From assembly GCA_905234865.1 (NCBI GenBank), contig CAJOJE010000001.1, positions 50,021-114,020 on the forward strand: a DNA stretch of 64,000 nucleotides. Reading direction: 5' to 3'. This DNA is from Candidatus Gastranaerophilales bacterium. GTDB taxonomy: Bacteria; Cyanobacteriota; Vampirovibrionia; Gastranaerophilales; Gastranaerophilaceae. Shown here one piece after another: positions 44,287 through 52,984 of the stretch; positions within the stretch are counted from its first letter, which is position 1; each line of letters begins with the position of its first letter. A program made the position numbers and the translations under genes. The notes beneath the pieces are model-generated. The model did no database searches, was not told the origin of the DNA, and saw only the letters and a program-made list of their open reading frames with translations.

Positions 44287-46323
44287 ATGACTGAAAAAAA
44301 TTTTGATTTTGATATCAAATTAATTCGAGGAATCGAAGCGCATTTTGCAGATAAAACGGATAATAAAAACCCCCTCGCAGCTTTTAAAAAAGCCGTTAAA
44401 ACCCCATCTTCCCTGAAAGAGGACGATTTTTTAATTCTTGATTTTGATGATGAAGATGATGAAAAAATTAAAAAATCAAAAACCGATAAAAATGATGTTG
44501 AAAAATCATTTGATGAAGATAAGAACGATGATAAAAACGGCGTGAATTATCAGGAATTTAAAGAAACTTTATCCGATAATGACGATTTAACGGAAATAAT
44601 TTCCGAATACGGATATATTCGGACATTTTTGGCACTTGATGAAAATAAAGACAAATTAATTACGAGTGATGAACTTAAAGCAATGGGGATGAGTGAGGAC
44701 ATTGAGAGTTTAACCGTTGATGATATTAAAAAACTTGTTGAAAAAGCAGGTCTTAAAAAACTCGGTGAAACGGAAGATGTCGATAATGACGACAATGCGA
44801 CTCTTGAAGAATTAAAAAAAGTAATTGATAAATTAAAGGCGGCATTCGGTGTTAAAACATCCGATTCAAATTCATCTTCTTTAAACACAACTCCTTCCGT
44901 TAATACTAATAATGTAAATTCGACAAACGCTTCAACCGGTTCTAAAACTACGACCCCTTCAAACAACTCTGCGAGAACTACCGTAACAACAACTCCTTCA
45001 AGCGGAACTTCTTCTTTAACAGGGACTAACTCCGGCACTTCCTCTACCTATAAACCTGCCGTTAATTCCGATGAGATGAATATGAAGCAATTGTTGAGCG
45101 AAGAAAAAACCTTGCAAAATAAGGTCAGTGAAGCCAACGACAAAGTTTTAAAAGCTCAAAAAGGCGAGAGCGAAAGCGTTAAAAAAGCTAAGGAAGAATT
45201 AGAACAAAAAGAAAAAGCTTATAATGAAGAAGTAAAAAAAGACGAAAAGATTAAACAAGAATTAAAAGAAAAACAAGAAACCAACCAAAAAAATATCAAA
45301 TCAAAAGAGGATGAGGTTTCAAAAAAAGAAGCCGAAATCACTAATGATGAAGCCAAAATTTATGAATTTGACGGAAAAATTACTGCCAAAAAATCGGAAA
45401 TTGATGCTTTGAATAAATCGTCGTCCGCACTCCCCGCAAAGACTGATGATAATAAAAATAAACATTCCGAGATTGATTCCATGAAATCTCAAATCGACTC
45501 TAAAATTAAAAGTCTTCAAGAAGAATTACGTCAGCTTGAGGAGGGTAAAAAGCAGGCCGAGGATGCTAAAGCCGTCCATGAAAAGGAATTAAAAGAACAA
45601 AAAGACGAGTTAGAGAAATTAAAAAAAGAAAGAGAGGAAATAGAAAAATCTATAAAAGAAAATTCGGGCAATGAGGTTAAAAAAGCGCTTAGTGAGTACC
45701 AAACATCAAGGCAGAATTTTGAAAACGTTAAAAAACAAGAAATTGAAACCGCACAAAGTGAGCTTCAAAACCTAAAAAAAGAACTCGACAAGGTTCAAGG
45801 CTCCATTAATGAATTAAAATCCATGAAAACCCAACTTGAAAATCGTGTCGGTGGCGATGGCGAAAACGTTAAGGATTTTGCGGCGAAGTTTGACGGATTG
45901 AGTGCAAGTGAGATGAAAACCATTATGCAGGGCGCAGGATGTCAATTTGATGATGGCGCTTGGTGTGCGGATTTTGTAACTTATGTAACAAAACAAGTTT
46001 ACGGCAACGATAAGACGCCCGGTGATTTTGCAAAATCTTGTTCAAATACCGCATATTGCCCTACGATTGAAAGTTGGGCGCAATCAAAAGGTGTATATAC
46101 GCATGATTCAAGTCAGGTTAAACCCGGAGATTATATTTTATATACAAGAAAAGGAGTAGCGGGACATATCGGTATTGTAACTTCCGTCAATCCCGACGGT
46201 TCCGTAAATACGATAGAAGGTAACACTTCTGATGATAACGGCAGATATAATGGCGGCGTCGTAAACCAACATTATAGCGTTACAAGTGCAAGAGGGTTTG
46301 TTCTTATGCACAAACTCTCCTAA
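44287..46323 (+). CDS. EF-hand, coiled-coil and CHAP amidase-domain protein
   Basis: A 678-residue multidomain protein. Residues 75-190 carry three EF-hand-like calcium loops (DEDKNDDKNGVNYQEF, DENKDKLITSDEL, DVDNDDNATLEEL). Residues 195-255 are a Ser/Thr-rich linker, and about 260-540 a long Lys/Glu coiled coil. The C-terminal CHAP domain has the nucleophile C560 (GAWCADFV) and H627 (GHIGIV) followed by SVNTIEGNTSDDNGRYNGG. CHAP domains cleave peptidoglycan peptide bridges or amides. No Sec signal peptide is visible, which is odd for a wall enzyme and suggests another export route. Its CHAP domain is closely related to that of the gene at 52985. Confidence 0.85.
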   Translation: MTEKNFDFDIKLIRGIEAHFADKTDNKNPLAAFKKAVKTPSSLKEDDFLILDFDDEDDEKIKKSKTDKNDVEKSFDEDKNDDKNGVNYQEFKETLSDNDDLTEIISEYGYIRTFLALDENKDKLITSDELKAMGMSEDIESLTVDDIKKLVEKAGLKKLGETEDVDNDDNATLEELKKVIDKLKAAFGVKTSDSNSSSLNTTPSVNTNNVNSTNASTGSKTTTPSNNSARTTVTTTPSSGTSSLTGTNSGTSSTYKPAVNSDEMNMKQLLSEEKTLQNKVSEANDKVLKAQKGESESVKKAKEELEQKEKAYNEEVKKDEKIKQELKEKQETNQKNIKSKEDEVSKKEAEITNDEAKIYEFDGKITAKKSEIDALNKSSSALPAKTDDNKNKHSEIDSMKSQIDSKIKSLQEELRQLEEGKKQAEDAKAVHEKELKEQKDELEKLKKEREEIEKSIKENSGNEVKKALSEYQTSRQNFENVKKQEIETAQSELQNLKKELDKVQGSINELKSMKTQLENRVGGDGENVKDFAAKFDGLSASEMKTIMQGAGCQFDDGAWCADFVTYVTKQVYGNDKTPGDFAKSCSNTAYCPTIESWAQSKGVYTHDSSQVKPGDYILYTRKGVAGHIGIVTSVNPDGSVNTIEGNTSDDNGRYNGGVVNQHYSVTSARGFVLMHKLS

Positions 46324-46349
46324 TTTAGGATTTAGTATAGCGATTTTTC

Positions 46350-46383
46350 GGCACTTTCTAAAAAATAGACGGTGCCTTTTTTT
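46350..46383 (+). terminator. Terminator after the CHAP gene at 44287
   Basis: GGCAC(TTTCTA), loop, (TAGAC)GGTGCC followed by seven T. It lies 26 bases past the stop. Confidence 0.8.
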
Positions 46384-46408
46384 ATCTGAAATTATTGTAT
46401 ATGTTTAA

Positions 46409-46903
46409 TTAAATTGTCTGAGAATTTTTATTCGTGAAGAAAAAATTCGGTTTTTGAGCAGGTTGGGTTTGGGGGTTCTGATTATTTGAAATGTTTGTCA
46501 TTTGTACCATTTCGGGTTCAATAGTATTTGGGATTTGATTATTTACAATTTCATTTTTCGGCTGCAAGTTTTGGGCATTACTTTGTGCAAAATTTTCTTC
46601 TTTTGAATTTTTATTCATACCTAATTTATCGCATACAAAATTTTTAACGGTATTATAATAATCTTTTGCTTTTTGTTTATCAAGTGTAATCAAACCAATC
46701 ACAACGGCGGTAACTGCTGCGGCTTTTCCTGCTTTTAAAAGCCTTGTCGTTAGTTTTGCAGGATTTTCTATACCTTTTGGGGCGTTTGTTGCATACATAA
46801 CCGCACCTGCGCTTAAAAGCGATGAAGCTCCGATTATTTTCGGGGATTTATCCGTTTCTTTGTTGTAATTTGTGTTTTGAACAGAAATTGGTCTGATTTC
46901 CAT
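46409..46903 (-). CDS. Small membrane protein, paralogue of the gene at 46915
   Basis: I do not recognise this 164-residue protein. Two hydrophobic segments lie at about 26-42 (GASSLLSAGAVMYATNAP) and 61-80 (AAAVTAVVIGLITL), then a polar Asn/Gln-rich tail (NSQNPQTQPAQKP-like) probably disordered. The first segment and spacing match the neighbouring 78-residue protein (LSAGLTYALNNPRSIKTSL), so the two are probably duplicated. It follows that gene by 11 bases on the same strand. Function is unknown. It might be a small pore or membrane scaffold. Confidence 0.65.
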   Translation of the reverse strand: MEIRPISVQNTNYNKETDKSPKIIGASSLLSAGAVMYATNAPKGIENPAKLTTRLLKAGKAAAVTAVVIGLITLDKQKAKDYYNTVKNFVCDKLGMNKNSKEENFAQSNAQNLQPKNEIVNNQIPNTIEPEMVQMTNISNNQNPQTQPAQKPNFFFTNKNSQTI

Positions 46904-46914
46904 ATTTACCTCGT

Positions 46915-47151
46915 TTATTCGGCTTTATTTTGTTTATGTAAAATGTACGCTTTTCTTAAAGCGCCGTATGCAAGAGAAATCCCTGCAACTATGCCGCCTG
47001 CCTGAAGGGAAGTTTTTATACTTCTCGGATTGTTGAGTGCATAAGTCAAGCCTGCGCTTAATACTGCGCTTGTGCCCGCTAATTTTAACTCGCTTTTTAT
47101 TTCGTTCGACGTATAAAAAGGCTGATGACCGCCAACAGGAGCTACGTTCAT
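46915..47151 (-). CDS. Small membrane protein
   Basis: I do not recognise this 78-residue protein. It has two hydrophobic segments, about 26-40 (TSAVLSAGLTYALNN) and 48-64 (AGGIVAGISLAYGAL), separated by a short basic loop, and no signal peptidase site. The start has a strong AAGGAG ribosome site and a TATAAT -10 lies upstream on the minus strand. It heads a two-gene unit with the similar 164-residue protein. Confidence 0.65.
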   Translation of the reverse strand: MNVAPVGGHQPFYTSNEIKSELKLAGTSAVLSAGLTYALNNPRSIKTSLQAGGIVAGISLAYGALRKAYILHKQNKAE

Positions 47152-47232
47152 AACTTCTCCTTTACTTCCTATATTATACTAAAACATATAATGAAAGTTT
47201 TTTGCTTTTTTTAACAAAACTTCATAATATAT

Positions 47233-49734
47233 TTATCTTAGTGCGGACTTTGGCAGAGAAGCCCTGTCGATTTTTGGTCTGTAAAATTCCGAATTAATAT
47301 TTAATTTGTTTCCTATTTCAAGAAATGCCAAAATTGTCTGACGGTCTTTTCCTTTATTGTCTGATTTTTCGAGAAATTCAATTATATAATCAATTTTTGA
47401 ATAAATTTTTTCAAAGAAAATATTTTGTGAAACTTTGATATCTACGTTTAAATTTAATTTGTCGATTATTTCAAACGTTGAAAAAATTTGTTTAATAAGC
47501 TTATCGTTCGGGTCTTTTGCAACTTTTTCGATTAATTTTTGAAGTTTCTTTGCAATGATTATTCCTGAACGCCCTTTGCTTAAATTAACGTAAAATTTAT
47601 CCGCTTCTTCTTTTAATTTGTTTAATTTTGAGAATAACTCTCCGTCGGATAAATCCTCCGATTTCATTAAACTTTCATCCAATTCTTTAATCAGACAGAA
47701 TTTTGCAACAACTCTGAATGCATCGGGTATATCCATTCCGATTGCCGATAATTGACTTATCGGGCCTTTCAGGTCATCATATAATTCTTTGTAGGTTTTG
47801 GATGTTTTTAAAAGGCGTTTGACAAGCATTTTTTCAAGAATAATCTTTCTCTTGTCAATCAATACGTCTTTAATAGTGTAATAATTGTCCGAAAATTCTT
47901 TTTTCATTAAGTCTAAAGTGCCCAAAAGCGAGTTTGTGTTAAACACTTTTAAGACTTTGTCGCAGGAATTTTTGAACGTATTATCGTCGGTGTACGGTTT
48001 TACGGTGCAATAATACTCGCTGTCCGCTGTTTTTAAAAGAGCAAAAGTTTTATTGAAAGATTCCGTCGTTATTTCCGATTGAATTTCAATTTGCCCGAAA
48101 ACAAGCTCGTTTTCGCTATTTTTAAATGTATCGTATTTTATTTGTTTGATTTTAAAACAATAAATTTTATCCAGTTCGGATTTTTCGCCGTACAGGGAAG
48201 AAATTGCCCAATGCGTTACGATTTTATCCATTGTTACCTTTGCCGGTATGACAAATTCTTCGTAAATTTTTCTTCCGTTTTTATATTTTGGAATATTGCT
48301 TTCAGCCTTTTCTAAAATCTTTAAAAATTCTTCTTCAAGATTTTTGTTTGAGAATTCGGAGGCAAGTTCCATTGCTCTTGAAGCATATTTCATTATTTGG
48401 GTTGTTTCTATGCCCGAAATTTCAGCGAAAAACCAGCCGCAGCTTGTATACATAAGCATTGCGGAGCGCTGAATTTCCATTAATTTAATCGCTTTGATTT
48501 TTTCTTCATTTGTCAACTCTCTTGTACAATTTTCTTTTAAGAAGTTATTTATTGATAATTCGCTTCTATCGAGTATTACGTCGATATAATTATTTCTTGC
48601 ATCGAAAAAATCTTTATAATATTTTGAGCCTTCTTTTGTGCAAATTTCAATCATTTCATCTCTTATGTAATCGAGAGCCTGTCTTAAAGGCTTCCTCCAT
48701 TGCTGCGTCCAACCCGCTTCACCGCCTGTTGAACATCCGCAATTTTCGCACCATCTGCCTACACCGTGAGAACAGCTCCAAGCCGAAACCGGTTTTATTT
48801 CCACTTCGTATTTCGGCGGGAATTTTTCTAAAAATTCTCCGTAGTTTGTGATTTGAAAACCTAATTCTTTTGCTTTGACGCTCACGACGTATGATAATGC
48901 CATGTCGCCGAATTTTGTATGGTGTCCGTACGATTCGCCGTCCGTTGATATATTGATTAATTGAGGCCTGTTCCTGTCTTGTACAAAACCGTCTAAAAGT
49001 CTGTACGCAAACTTTTTGCCGTCTTTTAAGAGTTCGTCGAATGCGACTGATTTTGAAATTGCGCCGTCGTAAAAGAAAATATTTATAGATTTGTCGGTAC
49101 CTTTAATCTTGTATTTGTATGGCTGTGACGGGTCAATTGAGCCCCAGCTGACATCATGCCAGTCTTTCTCGCCTTCTTTTCTAACGCACTGCGCTTGATA
49201 CGGGGATAATATCGTAAATTTTATGCCCATATCCGCAAGAACTTCAAGAGTTCTTGCATCTGTTGCGGTTTCTGCAAGCCAAATGCCTTCGGGCGCCCTT
49301 TTAAATCTTTTTTTAAAGTCTTTAATTCCCCAAATAACTTGAGTATATTTATCGTTATCGTTTGCAAGAGGTAAAATTATATGATTATATACCTGAGCTA
49401 TCGCATTGCCATGGCCGGAATATAATTCAACAGACTTTTTATCCGCTTCGAGTATTCTTCTGTATGACTGTTGAGCAAATTTTTCCATCCATTGAAGCAA
49501 TGTGGGTCCCATATTGAAACTTATGTATTCATAATTGTTGATTATGTTTAAAATTTTGTTGTTTGAATCAACAATTCTCGAAACGGAATTTGGTTCGTAA
49601 CATTCGTATGAAATTCTTTCGTTCCAATTGTGAAACGGTCTTGCGCTGTCTTGTATTTCAATTACTTCAAGCCATGGGTTTTCTCTCGGCGGCTGATAAA
49701 AATGCCCGTGAATGGTTAAAAACTTCTCTTGCAC
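47233..49734 (-). CDS. Glycoside hydrolase family 57 protein with DUF3536-like C-terminus
   Basis: This is a cytoplasmic GH57 enzyme, 833 residues, of the amylopullulanase/4-alpha-glucanotransferase-like clan acting on alpha-glucans. The opening FLTIHGHFYQPPRENPWLEV is the first GH57 motif. GHGNAIAQVYNHIILPL, GIWLAETATDARTLEVLADM and STDGESYGHHTKFGD (likely catalytic acid region) follow. The remaining 450 residues match the DUF3536-type helical extension. No signal peptide is present. It is probably involved in glycogen or maltodextrin metabolism. Twelve bases separate it from the upstream secreted-protein gene. Confidence 0.9.
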   Translation of the reverse strand: MQEKFLTIHGHFYQPPRENPWLEVIEIQDSARPFHNWNERISYECYEPNSVSRIVDSNNKILNIINNYEYISFNMGPTLLQWMEKFAQQSYRRILEADKKSVELYSGHGNAIAQVYNHIILPLANDNDKYTQVIWGIKDFKKRFKRAPEGIWLAETATDARTLEVLADMGIKFTILSPYQAQCVRKEGEKDWHDVSWGSIDPSQPYKYKIKGTDKSINIFFYDGAISKSVAFDELLKDGKKFAYRLLDGFVQDRNRPQLINISTDGESYGHHTKFGDMALSYVVSVKAKELGFQITNYGEFLEKFPPKYEVEIKPVSAWSCSHGVGRWCENCGCSTGGEAGWTQQWRKPLRQALDYIRDEMIEICTKEGSKYYKDFFDARNNYIDVILDRSELSINNFLKENCTRELTNEEKIKAIKLMEIQRSAMLMYTSCGWFFAEISGIETTQIMKYASRAMELASEFSNKNLEEEFLKILEKAESNIPKYKNGRKIYEEFVIPAKVTMDKIVTHWAISSLYGEKSELDKIYCFKIKQIKYDTFKNSENELVFGQIEIQSEITTESFNKTFALLKTADSEYYCTVKPYTDDNTFKNSCDKVLKVFNTNSLLGTLDLMKKEFSDNYYTIKDVLIDKRKIILEKMLVKRLLKTSKTYKELYDDLKGPISQLSAIGMDIPDAFRVVAKFCLIKELDESLMKSEDLSDGELFSKLNKLKEEADKFYVNLSKGRSGIIIAKKLQKLIEKVAKDPNDKLIKQIFSTFEIIDKLNLNVDIKVSQNIFFEKIYSKIDYIIEFLEKSDNKGKDRQTILAFLEIGNKLNINSEFYRPKIDRASLPKSALR

Positions 49735-49746
49735 CTTAAAACTCCG

Positions 49747-50223
49747 TTAATTACCGTTTTCTTTCTTATCGTTCGTTTGCGCTTTTGATATAACTTCAAT
49801 CGAATCTATTTCTGCCCATGCATCCCCGAGCGCCGTTGAAAACATTGTTCCTTTTACTTTTATCGTATCACTTGTGTTCAAGTCAATAAATTTTTCGGCA
49901 TATTCTCTTTTAACAAAAAGTTTAAGTTCGGATAACGGAACATTATGGTCTTTAACATCATCTCTTTGCATTAAAAAGCTGATATATGTTGTTGACGGCT
50001 TCATTGCTTTTTTGTAATCAAGTCCTAATGTCGTAAACTTGTCGAATTTGCCCGTTATTTCTATTTTTTTGTTTAAATATTGTGTCGGATTATTTACTGC
50101 CTGATTTGGCGTTAATTTAATGTATGCGGGCGCTTGAGAAGCGCTTGCGGCATATACGGCTCCCGTTGCGCTTAATATCGGCGCCATAAATAATAAAACC
50201 GTTGCAAAAAAATGTTTCAGCAT
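49747..50223 (-). CDS. Secreted protein with OB-like fold, unknown
   Basis: A 158-residue exported protein. Residues 1-25 are a clear Sec signal peptide (MLKHFFATVLLFMAPILSAT, cleavage near AVYA-A). The mature part is a beta-rich domain (NKKIEITGKFDKFTTLGLDY ... TIKVKGTMFSTALGDAWAEI) resembling nucleic-acid- or ligand-binding OB folds of periplasmic proteins, ending in a polar tail. It precedes the GH57 gene by 12 bases. No enzymatic residues are apparent. It shows that ordinary Sec signals are easy to see in this genome, in contrast to the CHAP proteins. Confidence 0.7.
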   Translation of the reverse strand: MLKHFFATVLLFMAPILSATGAVYAASASQAPAYIKLTPNQAVNNPTQYLNKKIEITGKFDKFTTLGLDYKKAMKPSTTYISFLMQRDDVKDHNVPLSELKLFVKREYAEKFIDLNTSDTIKVKGTMFSTALGDAWAEIDSIEVISKAQTNDKKENGN

Positions 50224-50316
50224 ATTTTTTTCCTTACTTTACTTAAATATTCTACCATATATTTTATCGGCATGTATTTATTCTTTTGTCTTAATTTATT
50301 CTTTATACCCGTTTTG

Positions 50317-50344
50317 TTGACATAAAATACTACTTGTGTAATAA
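50317..50344 (+). promoter_or_regulatory. glnA promoter
   Basis: TTGACA, 16 bases, TAATAA, about 30 bases before the glnA ATG. No clear nitrogen-regulator (NtcA GTA-N8-TAC or GlnR) palindrome was found. Confidence 0.7.
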
Positions 50345-50374
50345 TCTCGATAATGATTTATAAGGAGAACGATA

Positions 50375-51727
50375 ATGAGTTTTGTACCCGAACAAGGCAA
50401 AATGCTTTCAAAAGAAGAAATTAAAAAGATAATTAAGGAGGAAAACGTACGTTTTATCAGACTTCAATTCGTCGATATCAACGGTACCGTTAAAAACATG
50501 GCTGTACCTTCCGAGCAAATCGACAAAGTTTTAAACAACGAATGTATGCTTGACGGTTCTTCCATTAAAGGTTTTAGAAGCATTGAAACGTCGGATATGT
50601 GTTTTTATCCGGATTTATCAACTTTTTCGCTTCTTCCATGGAGAGAAAATAAAGAACTTGGAACAAGCGTTGCAAGAATTATCTGCGATATATATAATCC
50701 GGACGGAACTCCGTTTGAAGGTTGTCCCAGAGCTAATTTAAAAAGAGTTATTAAAGAAGCTTCCGATTTAGGGTATGTCTTAAATGTGGGTCCCGAGGCA
50801 GAATTTTTCTTGTTTAACAAAGACGAGTACGGTAATCCTACTTTAGAAACCCATGATGATTCAGGGTATTACGACGTTGCTCCCAATGATAAAGGCGAAT
50901 CCGTCAGAGCAAAAATGGTTGAAACTCTTAAAAAAATGGGGTTTGAAATTGAAGCAAGCCACCATGAAGTTGCGGCAGGTCAGCATGAAATAGATTTCAA
51001 ATATGCCGATGCTTTAACTACCGCCGATAATGTCGTTTCTTTTAAATATGCCGTTCGGTCGGTTGCTTCAATGAACGGACTTCATGCAACATTTATGCCC
51101 AAACCCGTCTTCGGCATTAACGGTTCGGGTATGCATTGCAATGTTTCATTGTTTAAAAACGGTAAAAATGCTTTTTATGACGCTAATGCGCCTTTTCAAC
51201 TTTCAAACGAAGCAATGAACGTTATCGGTGCTTTGCTTATTAACGTAAGAAGTTTTGCCGCTATTACAAACCCTATCGTAAACAGTTATAAACGTTTGGT
51301 TCCGGGTTATGAGGCTCCCGTTTACCTTGCTTGGAGTTTGGCAAACAGATCCGCTTTAATCAGAGTTCCCGCTAAACGTGGAAATGCTACTCGTGTCGAA
51401 TTAAGATCGCCCGACCCTTCTTGCAATCCCTACCTTGCTTTTGCGGTAATCTTAACTGTTGCAATCGAAGGTATTAAGCAAAATATTACTCCTCCAAAAC
51501 AAACGGAAGAAAATATTTATAATATGACACCCGTTGAACGTGAAGAAAAAGGAATTGTTTCTTTACCGGGGTCGCTTGAAGAAGCTCTTTGGGAATTTAA
51601 AAGAAATCCTCTCATTAAAAAAGCACTTGGAGAGCATATCTACAATGAATTTCTTCTTGCAAAAGAAAAAGAATGGGACGATTACAGAACAAAAGTTTCC
51701 GAATGGGAAATCGAGAATTATTTGTAA
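50375..51727 (+). CDS. glnA: Glutamine synthetase type I (alpha subtype)
   Basis: This enzyme makes glutamine from glutamate, ammonia and ATP, as a dodecamer. It has 450 residues. VDINGTVKNMAVP and LDGSSIKGF lie in the N-terminal domain. GPEAEFFLF, HHEVAAGQHEIDF and NGSGMHCNVSLFKNG are metal and ammonium sites, and NRSALIRVP and the ATP loop ELRSPDPSCNPYLAFAVIL follow. The region that carries the adenylylation Tyr in GSI-beta (NLYDLPPEE) reads NIYNMTPVEREEKGI, and the GSI-beta insertion is absent. Regulation is therefore probably by feedback and repressor, as in Firmicutes. Confidence 0.95.
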   Translation: MSFVPEQGKMLSKEEIKKIIKEENVRFIRLQFVDINGTVKNMAVPSEQIDKVLNNECMLDGSSIKGFRSIETSDMCFYPDLSTFSLLPWRENKELGTSVARIICDIYNPDGTPFEGCPRANLKRVIKEASDLGYVLNVGPEAEFFLFNKDEYGNPTLETHDDSGYYDVAPNDKGESVRAKMVETLKKMGFEIEASHHEVAAGQHEIDFKYADALTTADNVVSFKYAVRSVASMNGLHATFMPKPVFGINGSGMHCNVSLFKNGKNAFYDANAPFQLSNEAMNVIGALLINVRSFAAITNPIVNSYKRLVPGYEAPVYLAWSLANRSALIRVPAKRGNATRVELRSPDPSCNPYLAFAVILTVAIEGIKQNITPPKQTEENIYNMTPVEREEKGIVSLPGSLEEALWEFKRNPLIKKALGEHIYNEFLLAKEKEWDDYRTKVSEWEIENYL

Positions 51728-51758
51728 TAAATTTCTAACTTACTCTAAAACTAAAACA

Positions 51759-51792
51759 AAATCCGTAAATGAAATACTTACGGATTTTTATT
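51759..51792. terminator. Terminator between glnA and the activase gene
   Basis: AAATCCGTAA, 9-base loop, TTACGGATTTTTATTTT. It lies 32 bases past the glnA stop, between convergent genes. Confidence 0.85.
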
Positions 51793-51815
51793 TTATAATT
51801 TTAAAAGCTGAAAAA

Positions 51816-52823
51816 TTAAGCTATATCCCATCTTCCGCAAGTTCCGCCCCAGCGTGCTATGATGTTGCCTTTAACATCCGTTATTTTGTGTTCAACGCCA
51901 ACGGGCAAAGGTTCAATTTCACCTTCAACTATTGAAATTACTTCGCAATTGTTGGAACAGCCATGGCATGTGCAAGTGACCGAATTAAAATTCATATCTT
52001 TTGTTTGCCAGCCTTTGAATTTTGTTTCGTTGTTTGTGTATTGGTGATTTTCCATAGCAAGCAAAGCTGCTCCGATTGCTCCCATCGTTTGGTGATTCGG
52101 GGGAACTACTATTTTTGTTTCGAGCGCTTCTTCAAATGCTTTTACCATACCTTTATTTGTAGCAACGCCGCCTTGGAAAGTGATTGTCGGTAATAATTCT
52201 TTACCCAAAGCAAGATTGGATAAATAGTTGCGTACTAATGCCTGACAAAGACCGTACAATAAATCTTCAACGGGATACCCCAACTGTTGCTTGTGAATTA
52301 AATCGGATTCGGCGAACACTCCGCATCTTCCCGCAATTCTTGCAGGGGATGAAGATTGCAGGGCAATTGAACCGAAATCTTCGATTTTAACGTTTAATCT
52401 TCCTGCCTGTTGGTCAAGAAAACTTCCCGTACCTGCCGCACAAACCGTATTCATTGCAAAATCGGTAACAATGCCGTCCCTTAAAATAATAATTTTAGAG
52501 TCCTGTCCGCCGATTTCAAGAATTGTTTGTACACCGGGAACTATAACGGAAGCTGCAACGGCATGGGCGGTTATTTCATTTTTGATAATATCCGCACCCA
52601 CAAGCGCTCCCGCAAGGTTTCTTCCCGAACCTGTCGTTCCTACTTGTGCCACTTCCCATTCGGTTTGAGCTTTATTTAATAATTCTCCCAAACCTCTTTG
52701 AACTGCTTTTGTGGGCTGTCCCGAGGTTCTTAACATGTAACTTTCAATATATTTGCCGTTTTCATCAATAACGGCGAGCTTTGTCGTAACTGAGCCGACA
52801 TCAATTCCTAAATAAACTTTCAT
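51816..52823 (-). CDS. 2-hydroxyacyl-CoA dehydratase activase (BadF/BcrA/HgdC family)
   Basis: This is an ASKHA-fold ATPase carrying a [4Fe-4S] cluster at a dimer interface. Relatives inject an electron into 2-hydroxyacyl-CoA dehydratases or benzoyl-CoA reductases. It has 335 residues. GIDVGSVTTKLAVID is the phosphate-1 loop, EIGGQDSKIIIL phosphate-2, and FQGGVATNKGMVKAFEEAL the adenosine motif. Cluster cysteines are in MNTVCAAGTGSFLDQ and GRCGVFAESD. The C-terminal CTCHGCSNNCEV and GGTCGRW form an additional Cys-rich tail. No dehydratase catalytic genes lie beside it, but its usual partner domain is at 58318. Confidence 0.88.
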   Translation of the reverse strand: MKVYLGIDVGSVTTKLAVIDENGKYIESYMLRTSGQPTKAVQRGLGELLNKAQTEWEVAQVGTTGSGRNLAGALVGADIIKNEITAHAVAASVIVPGVQTILEIGGQDSKIIILRDGIVTDFAMNTVCAAGTGSFLDQQAGRLNVKIEDFGSIALQSSSPARIAGRCGVFAESDLIHKQQLGYPVEDLLYGLCQALVRNYLSNLALGKELLPTITFQGGVATNKGMVKAFEEALETKIVVPPNHQTMGAIGAALLAMENHQYTNNETKFKGWQTKDMNFNSVTCTCHGCSNNCEVISIVEGEIEPLPVGVEHKITDVKGNIIARWGGTCGRWDIA

Positions 52824-52913
52824 AATACGTTTATTCTTGTATAAACATAATTAATTTTCAATAATCATTTATTAACTTTTGTAACAACATTGTTGGTGTT
52901 TTTAACATAAATA

Positions 52914-52940
52914 TAAAGTTTATTGCGCTCTTGTCGATAT
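52914..52940 (+). promoter_or_regulatory. Sigma-28 (FliA)-type promoter
   Basis: TAAAGTTT, 11 bases, GTCGATAT, 45 bases upstream of the CHAP gene start. The -35 and its AAATA flank are identical to the site at 31350. TTTTGTAACAACATTGTT (52877-52894) lies ahead. Confidence 0.7.
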
Positions 52941-52984
52941 TTTATTTGTTGAGATGTACAAGTGAAAAAGAAGGGACGACAAAC

